Of a DNA stretch of 64,000 nt, positions 58,569 through 64,000 are shown piece by piece. Both the position numbers and the translations under genes were made by a program. The stretch is from Nostoc punctiforme NIES-2108 (GTDB lineage: Bacteria > Cyanobacteriota > Cyanobacteriia > Cyanobacteriales > Nostocaceae): contig LXQE01000029.1 of NCBI GenBank assembly GCA_003326195.1, positions 244,072-308,071 on the forward strand. The letters run 5' to 3'. Within the stretch, counting starts at the first letter, position 1. The number at the start of each line of letters is the position of its first letter. Below the pieces are notes generated by a model. The model was not told the origin of the DNA and ran no database searches. It worked only from the letters and a program-made list of their open reading frames with translations.

Positions 58569-59078
58569 ATGCGCGATGCGGTAACAAGTTTAATTAAGAA
58601 TTATGACCTAGCGGGTCGATATTTTGACCGGAATGCGATCGATAGCCTGAAATCTTACTTTGACAGTGGTACAGCACGAGTACAAGCGGCGGCGGCAATC
58701 AATTCTAATGCGGCTGCACTTGTCAAGCAAGCTGGTTTAAAGTTATTTGAAGAACTGCCAGAATTGATTCGTCCTGGTGGAAATTCTTATACGACTCGTC
58801 GTTATGCGGCTTGTTTACGGGATATGGACTACTACCTGCGCTACGCCACCTATGCGCTAGTTGCGGGGAACACGAATGTATTGGATGAACGAGTGCTACA
58901 AGGGCTACGGGAAACTTACAATTCTCTAGGAGTGCCTATTGGGCCTACGGTTCGCGGTATCCAAATTCTCAAGGATCTGATTAAGGAACAAGTAGCAGCC
59001 GCAGGTGTGGTTAATACTGCTTTTGTGGATGAACCATTTGATCACATCACACGCGAGTTGAGCGAGATAGATATTTAG
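58569..59078 (+). CDS. apcF: Allophycocyanin beta-18 core subunit ApcF
   Basis: 169 residues from the ATG at 58569 (an in-frame TTG lies 15 bp upstream but GGAG at 58557-58560 fits the ATG). MRDAVTSLIKNYDLAGRYFDRNAIDSLKSYF, ARVQAAAAINSNAAALVK, chromophore Cys in YAACLRDMDYYLRYATYAL. The MRDAV start and the RPGGNSYTTRRYAACLRDMD segment identify ApcF, not ApcB. Part of the phycobilisome core terminal emitter trimer. Divergent from glnA. Confidence 0.95.
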   Translation: MRDAVTSLIKNYDLAGRYFDRNAIDSLKSYFDSGTARVQAAAAINSNAAALVKQAGLKLFEELPELIRPGGNSYTTRRYAACLRDMDYYLRYATYALVAGNTNVLDERVLQGLRETYNSLGVPIGPTVRGIQILKDLIKEQVAAAGVVNTAFVDEPFDHITRELSEIDI

Positions 59079-59120
59079 ATTTTAAGTAGGCAAGGTGTCT
59101 GCCCCGACACAAGCATAAAT

Positions 59121-59159
59121 AGCGATCGCACTTTGGTTTAATGGAGCGATCGCTTTTTT
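59121..59159 (+). terminator. HIP1-stem terminator of apcF
   Basis: AGCGATCGC (59121-59129) and GCGATCGCT (59146-59154) pair, followed by a T-run. Both arms contain the GCGATCGC octamer, which here serves as a terminator stem. Confidence 0.8.
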
Positions 59160-59224
59160 GTTAACTCTAGACGTTGAGAAGGGCTTTATTCAAGCTTTTG
59201 CCCGCAACTAGAAAGGATTATCAG

Positions 59225-59538
59225 ATGGATAAGCTAGCTCGGTATCGTGAAATTATTCGTCAGTTGTGATATTTGACTATGCTAGTCACAAGCCTGCTAA
59301 CGGTCAAATAGAGACAGAAGCAGTCATTGACTCGGAGCGAGAACACTACAAAGTGTTACATGTCGGTTGGGATGGTGTGCGCCGCGTACACGGTTCGGTG
59401 GTACATATAGATATTATTAATGATAAAGTGTGAATTCAATATGATGGTACTTCCCAGCCAGTAGCAGAGGCATTATTAGAAGCGGGTATTTTGCGCGAAG
59501 ATATTGTCTTGGGTTTCCATCCTTCTGAACTACGGTAA
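59225..59538 (+). pseudogene. xisI-like gene, inactivated
   Basis: ATG at 59225 gives MDKLARYREIIRQL and a TGA at 59267. A frame change then continues DYASHKPANGQIETEAVID, HYKVLHVGWDGVRRVHGSVVH, an internal TGA at 59431 where xisI genes usually have Trp, and ILREDIVLGFHPSELR ending at 59538. The order matches XisI (fdxN-element excision controlling factor family). Two stops and one frameshift mean it cannot be functional. No xisH beside it. Confidence 0.85.
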
Positions 59539-59614
59539 TACACGGATTTTGCTGTATCTTAATTATTTTTAACTACTCAAGTTTCAGAACCTCAAACATT
59601 AAAAGATGGCGTTT

Positions 59615-59905
59615 TTAATGAGGTCGATTTTCTCGACCATGATAGACACGTAAAACCAGAATTGTGTCGTCCTCTAAAGAGTAATGAATCACATAACCAT
59701 ATTTGCCAAATGGAACTATCAACTTCCGCCGTTCTGAACCATCGCCGAAAGCAGTTCCTTTGTAAGGCATATTAGCTAGGCTGAAGCCTGCCTCTCGAAT
59801 TGCCTGTGCAGCTTGAAAAGCAATACTTTCATTCTGCAATTTCAAAAAATCGAACAGCCGTATAAGGTCACTGAGTGCTTCTGGTAGCCAAATTACCTTG
59901 GACAT
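59615..59905 (-). CDS. RelE/ParE-family toxin
   Basis: 96 residues. WLPEALSDLIRLFDFLK, then PYKGTAFGDGSERRKLIVPFGKYGYVIHYSLEDDTILVLRVYHGRENRPH, the ParE/RelE fold with basic active/DNA-binding strand and VLRVYHGRE end. Its start overlaps the stop of the upstream gene by 13 bp, as in coupled antitoxin-toxin pairs. Probably poisons gyrase or ribosome-bound mRNA; not shown. Confidence 0.88.
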   Translation of the reverse strand: MSKVIWLPEALSDLIRLFDFLKLQNESIAFQAAQAIREAGFSLANMPYKGTAFGDGSERRKLIVPFGKYGYVIHYSLEDDTILVLRVYHGRENRPH

Positions 59906-60237
59906 GGATACTCATGATCTGTGCCAATACTTGCTAACCACAAAGCCACCTGTTCATGTGGAATACCATCACCTGTTTCACGGTATCGCTGCAATCGACG
60001 CATATCTTCTTCTCTGGTTGCGTCATCACTGATGAAAGTCAAATCTTGTTTCTGGAGTTGCTGCCAATCCTCATTACTGAGGTTGTAATCCTCATCAAGA
60101 TGTGTCTCTAGAACTTTTTTTAAAGTATCTAAGCTACCGTCTGAGGTGTTAACCCATTCCCTAACAGCCACTTTCAGGGCTTCTAAAGTGCTGTAAGCAT
60201 CCAGTTGTGTGACAATTTGCTGCCGAATATCTGTCAT
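59893..60237 (-). CDS. Probable antitoxin partner
   Basis: 114 residues, acidic and helical with MTDIRQQIVTQLDAYSTLEALKVAVREW, an extended middle, and the tail ETGDGIPHEQVALWLASIG. No clear DNA-binding motif. First in a two-gene unit with the ParE/RelE-like gene, whose start overlaps it. Assignment rests on position. Confidence 0.75.
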   Translation of the reverse strand: MTDIRQQIVTQLDAYSTLEALKVAVREWVNTSDGSLDTLKKVLETHLDEDYNLSNEDWQQLQKQDLTFISDDATREEDMRRLQRYRETGDGIPHEQVALWLASIGTDHEYPCPR

Positions 60238-60412
60238 TGTGCTTTCTTAAGCCTTATATATGAGCAATTATATAAAAAACTCTGTGCATTCCAAAAGGAT
60301 AATGATATGCAGTTGCGTAGGCGTAGCCCATCGTAGATATCGCTCCTAGATGAAACGCATTAGCCTATCTTATCTGAACTAGAACCGCCATAAGCCACAA
60401 TAGAAGTTGCCG

Positions 60413-60865
60413 ATGTTTGAGGCGCTGATTATGGAAGAATTATTAACTCTAAAAGACTTGCTTGTTAAGGGCGATGTTCAAGGAGCATTAATTATAGTTG
60501 AAGAATTAACAGAGATGAGCCGAAATGATATCATCAAGACGATTCGTAGCTATGCAGTGATTTTGCTGTTGCATCTGATTAAACAACAAGCTGAAAATCG
60601 CACGACTCGCTCTTGGGAAGTCTCTATTCGGAATTCGGTTCGGGAAATTCAGCGGGAAAACAAGTGGCGTCAAGCTGGAGGCTATTATCTTGCACCAGAA
60701 GAATTATTAGAAATCTTAGCAGAAGCCTATTTAAATGCCATTGATGAGGCTTCCTTAGAAGTAGAAGAAGGTCGTTATGAAGCCCAAGAATTAGAAAAGC
60801 TGGTTAACCAAGAAAAAATTATCAATCGTGCTTTGACTTTAATCTTACCAGGAGAGTCTAGTTAA
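60413..60865 (+). CDS. DUF29-family protein
   Basis: 150 residues from the ATG at 60413 (a later ATG at 60431 gives MEELLTLKDLLV, which is also plausible). Helical; SRNDIIKTIRSYAVILLLHLIKQQAENRTTRSWEVSIRNSVREIQRENK is the DUF29 core, common in cyanobacteria, function unknown. tlyA begins immediately after its stop on the same strand, so the two are probably cotranscribed. Confidence 0.82.
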   Translation: MFEALIMEELLTLKDLLVKGDVQGALIIVEELTEMSRNDIIKTIRSYAVILLLHLIKQQAENRTTRSWEVSIRNSVREIQRENKWRQAGGYYLAPEELLEILAEAYLNAIDEASLEVEEGRYEAQELEKLVNQEKIINRALTLILPGESS

Positions 60866-61684
60866 TTGGCTAAACAGCGACTCGATACACTATTAGTAGA
60901 GTTAAATTTATGTGCTTCTCGCGCCTTAGCACAACGACTAATTCAGGCAGGGGAAGTTACTGTTAATCAGCAGTTAGTTGATAAAGCTGGTACAGAAGTT
61001 GATATTACGGCTCAAATAAATATTAAAGAGCGATCGCCTTTTGTTTCTAGAGGCGGTGAAAAACTCTCTAAAGCTTTGTCAGTATTTGCCATTCCCGTAA
61101 TGGAGCGCATTTGTTTAGATGGTGGGATTTCTACTGGTGGTTTTACTGATTGTCTCTTGCAAGCTGGAGCAAAAAAAGTTTACGGCATTGATGTCGGTTA
61201 TGGACAAGTTGACTGGCGGTTGCGAAATGATCCGCGGGTGATTTTGCGGGAACGCACCAATCTACGGCAACTACGACCGGATGAGTTATATGGTGCAAAT
61301 GACCCGATTCCTGATTTGTCCGTGGTGGATGTATCGTTTATTTCTTTAACTAAGATTCTGCCTGCTTTGTGGCAACTAACTCAAGCTAACCGAGAAGCTG
61401 TATTGTTAGTCAAGCCCCAGTTTGAAGTCGGCAGATCCCGTGTGGGTAAAAAAGGTGTTGTGCGCGATCCAAACGACCAAGCTGATGCCATTTTCCAGGT
61501 GTTGCAGACAGCCCACGAATTAGGATGGAAATACAAAGGCTTAACTTGGTCGCCGATCACTGGCCCGGCTGGGAATATCGAATATCTGCTGTGGTTGGGA
61601 ATGGACAGTGAAATACCACCACTTGATTTAGAAACAATTAAGCTAATAACGCAATCAGCAACAACTGATTTACGGAAAAATTAA
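60866..61684 (+). CDS. tlyA: TlyA-family rRNA 2'-O-methyltransferase
   Basis: 272 residues starting at a TTG one base after the DUF29 stop. N-terminal S4 RNA-binding domain (RLDTLLVELNLCASRALAQRLIQAGEVTVNQQ), FVSRGGEKLSKAL, Rossmann SAM region LDGGISTGGFTDCLLQAGAKKVYGIDVGYGQ, VDVSFISLTKILPAL and LVKPQFEVGR. Modifies rRNA; the haemolysin name is historical. Converges with cp12, overlapping by 4 bp. Confidence 0.94.
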   Translation: MAKQRLDTLLVELNLCASRALAQRLIQAGEVTVNQQLVDKAGTEVDITAQINIKERSPFVSRGGEKLSKALSVFAIPVMERICLDGGISTGGFTDCLLQAGAKKVYGIDVGYGQVDWRLRNDPRVILRERTNLRQLRPDELYGANDPIPDLSVVDVSFISLTKILPALWQLTQANREAVLLVKPQFEVGRSRVGKKGVVRDPNDQADAIFQVLQTAHELGWKYKGLTWSPITGPAGNIEYLLWLGMDSEIPPLDLETIKLITQSATTDLRKN

Positions 61685-61938
61685 ACGTCGTAGATCAGAC
61701 ATTCTACGGAAGCTGGATGGCGATCGCAATAATTTTCTAAAGAGGTTTTGTTTGGTTTTGCTTGTTGTTGATGAGCTTTCTCAGCTTGTAATTCTTCTAC
61801 AATGTCCCAAGCTACAGCACAACCAGCAGAATCGCTCCCATCAAGCTCACAAGTTGTCCGGGCTTCAGTAATGGCTTCAGTAATGGCTTCTTCAAGATTT
61901 GCTGCCTTAGCAGTTTCAAATTTTAGGGTAGTTGTCAC
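61681..61938 (-). CDS. cp12: Calvin cycle regulator CP12
   Basis: 85 residues. N-terminal Cys pair in TTCELDGSDSAGC, AWDIVEELQAEKAHQQ, and C-terminal Cys pair in NYCDRHPASVECLIYDV. Redox-switched intrinsically disordered linker that binds GAPDH and phosphoribulokinase in darkness. All four Cys are present. Convergent with tlyA. Confidence 0.96.
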   Translation of the reverse strand: MTTTLKFETAKAANLEEAITEAITEARTTCELDGSDSAGCAVAWDIVEELQAEKAHQQQAKPNKTSLENYCDRHPASVECLIYDV

Positions 61939-62122
61939 GATCGTTTCACCTTTAATTTACACAGATAGATATTAGGAAATAGGGAATCGTTTTATTTCCT
62001 ATAACCTGTTCCCTCAATCTTGCATCCCAAATTCGGAATGTCAGTCAATTGTCAGAAGAGTTTGATAGAAGTTGATAAACACTTATAAACGGTAACAAAA
62101 GCTTAATAAATCTTATTTATTC

Positions 62123-63478
62123 TCAATATTTTATGCCTAACTCTTGTCGCAGACGATACAGAATTGTATTCTGGTCAACTTGAGATAAAATTTCTTGAAT
62201 GACACTGCTAGCGCCTAATTGTCCCCAAGTGCAGCCTTTTTCGAGATACACTTGAGCGGCTTTGCCAACAGAGTACGCACCATAGCCGGCGATACCAGCT
62301 TGAGCGATCGCACTGCCAGCAAAAGCAGTAATATTGCTGGGATTGTCACCACTAGTTATTGCTGCCGTACTTTTACTTAAACCTAAAATAAAACTACTAC
62401 CTAGTTCTCCAAGTAGTAAACCACCAGAACTAAATAAAATCGTTTTTAAAATTTTCCCGGCTTCATAGCTAGTCATCGGCAAACCATACAATCTAGCGAG
62501 AGCGCGAATTAAAGCTAAATCAGCAACAGTTCCGCCAAGGATGTCTAAAAAGGCGATGGGATTGAGCATTACTGCCAAAGCTTTGTATTTGGTAAATTGC
62601 CAGATGATATCTTCGGCTTCTTTTTCGCGTAAATCGATAGTTTTTTGAGCGATCGCGGCTTCTGCATCCCGTGCTTGGATCAGTGCATTTAAAGCCAGAA
62701 GCGATCGCCCTTCCCGATTGAGAATATTCAGAATTGTCTCTTTAAGTTCGTCTACTTGCGGTGGTGGTGTTTCCCATTCATAACTGACACGCCCATCAGG
62801 CCACTCAACCCGCACTTCCATTGCTGCTGGTTCCGCCGCCACCATCACAATTTCATCCGGTAGTAGAGGCTTTGCTTGGGGATTCCCAGCACCCAGTTGT
62901 TGCAAATTTTGGTAAATCACTCCGCGATCGGTATCGGGGTATAAATCTATCTTGTTAAACACTAAAATCAAGGGTTTTTGTGATTGTCGCAATTCCAGCA
63001 GTGCTTGATACTCAGTACGCGTGATATCACCAGACACGACAAATAAAATCAAATCTGCCTGATGTACTACTTCTCGTGCCATATCTGCCCGTGACTCACC
63101 CGCAATTTCATCTAATCCGGGAGTATCAATTAACTCTACTAGTACCTTACCACCGGGCTGCCACCGCACGGAACGCGGCCATTGGGTGACACCATTTAAG
63201 GGCCCAGTTTGCAGAATTTTGTCTCCCAGCAAGGCATTTAAAACTGCTGACTTTCCTCGACTTACCAAACCAAAGACGGCAATTCTAATGACATTTGAAT
63301 CTAGCTTGTTGAGTGTGGCGTTCAAAGCTTCCAATTCTGGTTTCACCAAACCTACCAATTCAGGGTTAGATGAAAGCTGTCCTGACTTGCGAAGATATCC
63401 ATACCAAGAAAGCGCTTGTCTGAGACTGGCGCGGGCACGATTTAAGTGAGTTTCTTGCAGATTACGATAAACCGACAT
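62123..63478 (-). CDS. Dynamin/Era-like GTPase with C-terminal membrane domain
   Basis: 451 residues. Walker A GLVSRGKSAVLNALLG (~70), switch DTPGLDEIAG (~120) and NKID (~175); a long C-terminal region with hydrophobic helices (e.g. LAVMLNPIAFLDILGG, AGSAIAQAGIAGYGAYSV) of the DUF697 type. A cyanobacterial small GTPase family, likely membrane-associated; function unknown. Monocistronic. Confidence 0.88.
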   Translation of the reverse strand: MSVYRNLQETHLNRARASLRQALSWYGYLRKSGQLSSNPELVGLVKPELEALNATLNKLDSNVIRIAVFGLVSRGKSAVLNALLGDKILQTGPLNGVTQWPRSVRWQPGGKVLVELIDTPGLDEIAGESRADMAREVVHQADLILFVVSGDITRTEYQALLELRQSQKPLILVFNKIDLYPDTDRGVIYQNLQQLGAGNPQAKPLLPDEIVMVAAEPAAMEVRVEWPDGRVSYEWETPPPQVDELKETILNILNREGRSLLALNALIQARDAEAAIAQKTIDLREKEAEDIIWQFTKYKALAVMLNPIAFLDILGGTVADLALIRALARLYGLPMTSYEAGKILKTILFSSGGLLLGELGSSFILGLSKSTAAITSGDNPSNITAFAGSAIAQAGIAGYGAYSVGKAAQVYLEKGCTWGQLGASSVIQEILSQVDQNTILYRLRQELGIKY

Positions 63479-64000
63479 AATATCAACACTTCAGCCTTCA
63501 CTTTCTCTAAAATGCTCATCCAATGCTCAAAACACTTACTTTCAGCATTTGATAGTAAATAATAGGTATGAATTCGTACTCATTAACCATGCTCAACAAA
63601 TGCTCACTTTTTCAACCCCATGATCAGGGGAAAGAAAAATTAAACATACTTCTCTATCTTATATCCCTAAGTTGTTGGACTAATACTCTAATAGGACATC
63701 AAAAGTCCCTAAATTTATGAGGTTGGAGATTAAGCGTTTTATAAATTTTAAGTAAAGATGTCACTAATGGATAGCTAGTACAACACGGCGGAAATAAACC
63801 AATCATTCCAAATCAACGAAACCCTTATACTGTATTCATTTTTAATTTTTAATTTTTAATTTTTAATTTTTAATTCCGCCTTGCGGTACTAGTTTCCAAA
63901 GAGAGAGGCTAACGCCAACGTCTGCACTTAGCTCAGAGGCAGGTTGGCCCCGGTCTTGTGCAGTTCCCTCATGTAACTCTCTTCTCAACAAGAGGCTACG
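63479..64000. other. Right-edge non-coding region
   Basis: Contains the second miniature element (63775-63892). No gene supported; the last ~100 bp include a mixed-composition segment (near 63900-64000) with no recognisable frame. Confidence 0.5.
63775..63892. mobile_element. Miniature element, copy 2
   Basis: 118 bp. Left end CTAGTACAACACGGCGG and right end CCGCCTTGCGGTACTAG are inverted with 14 of 17 matches, bounded by CTAG like copy 1 at hetR. The right end is identical between copies over 17 bp, the left nearly so. Five TTTTTAA heptads fill the right interior, where copy 1 has only TTTTGAC repeats; length differences trace to this. No coding. Confidence 0.82.

Overview
The window comes from a filamentous, heterocyst-forming cyanobacterium (order Nostocales, Nostoc-like). 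The evidence is a full-length hetR, a PatX-type RGSGR peptide gene, phycobilisome and photosystem I genes (apcF, psaK), pipX/pipY, cp12, the cyanobacterial alkane pathway (aar/ado), very many GCGATCGC (HIP1) octamers, and heptanucleotide tandem repeats in many gaps. No rRNA or tRNA gene, CRISPR array or complete insertion sequence was recognised.

Layout. 1-5.9 kb: the end of a coiled-coil gene, then a copper unit (HMA chaperone, CopA-type ATPase, small membrane protein, convergent MerR regulator) behind a promoter that has the geometry of a MerR-controlled promoter, then a Rieske oxygenase. 6-10.4 kb: a miniature transposable element, a gene remnant, an exported unknown protein, a Zn/Cd-type P-type ATPase with a His-rich tail, and a small exported Cys protein. 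10.6-21.1 kb (minus strand): Ski2-like helicase, proC, sepF, pipY, pipX, an EcfT/CbiQ-like permease, der and a site-2 protease; der-ecfT-pipX-pipY-sepF-proC form a co-directional housekeeping/nitrogen-signalling block. 21.3-28.3 kb: psaK, trpF, folE, then SDR-accA-aar-ado (fatty acyl supply to alkane synthesis), and a lone sugar-type ABC permease. 28.5-35.6 kb: a small protein with a Cys-rich tail, a two-partner-secretion adhesin, moaA, rpsD and an exported Cys-repeat protein. 36.4-39.3 kb: hetR with a miniature element ending at its stop codon and about 1.9 kb of upstream non-coding DNA with stacked hairpins. 39.3-46.5 kb: a coiled-coil/EamA fusion, a phosphate transporter, a zinc dehydrogenase and a PIN/HTH toxin-antitoxin-like pair. 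46.9-54.3 kb: an RND efflux pair, an FAD oxidoreductase carrying an in-frame 81-bp repeat insertion, and patX. 55-64 kb: a ferritin-like protein, a small basic protein, glnA with an NtcA-type promoter, apcF, a decayed xisI, a RelE/ParE-type toxin pair, DUF29, tlyA, cp12 and a membrane GTPase. The right edge holds a second copy of the element found at hetR.

How the genes connect. HetR (activator of heterocyst differentiation) and PatX (source of the inhibitory RGSGR peptide that HetR family proteins bind) lie about 17 kb apart; patX has a TCCGGA box in the position of the DIF-class, HetR-dependent promoters. Nitrogen status is also represented by pipX/pipY and by glnA behind a GTA-N8-TAC site. 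The strongest unexplained material is mobile-repeat biology: two different miniature elements, heptad repeats inside coding sequence, and a repeat insertion that left the host frame open.
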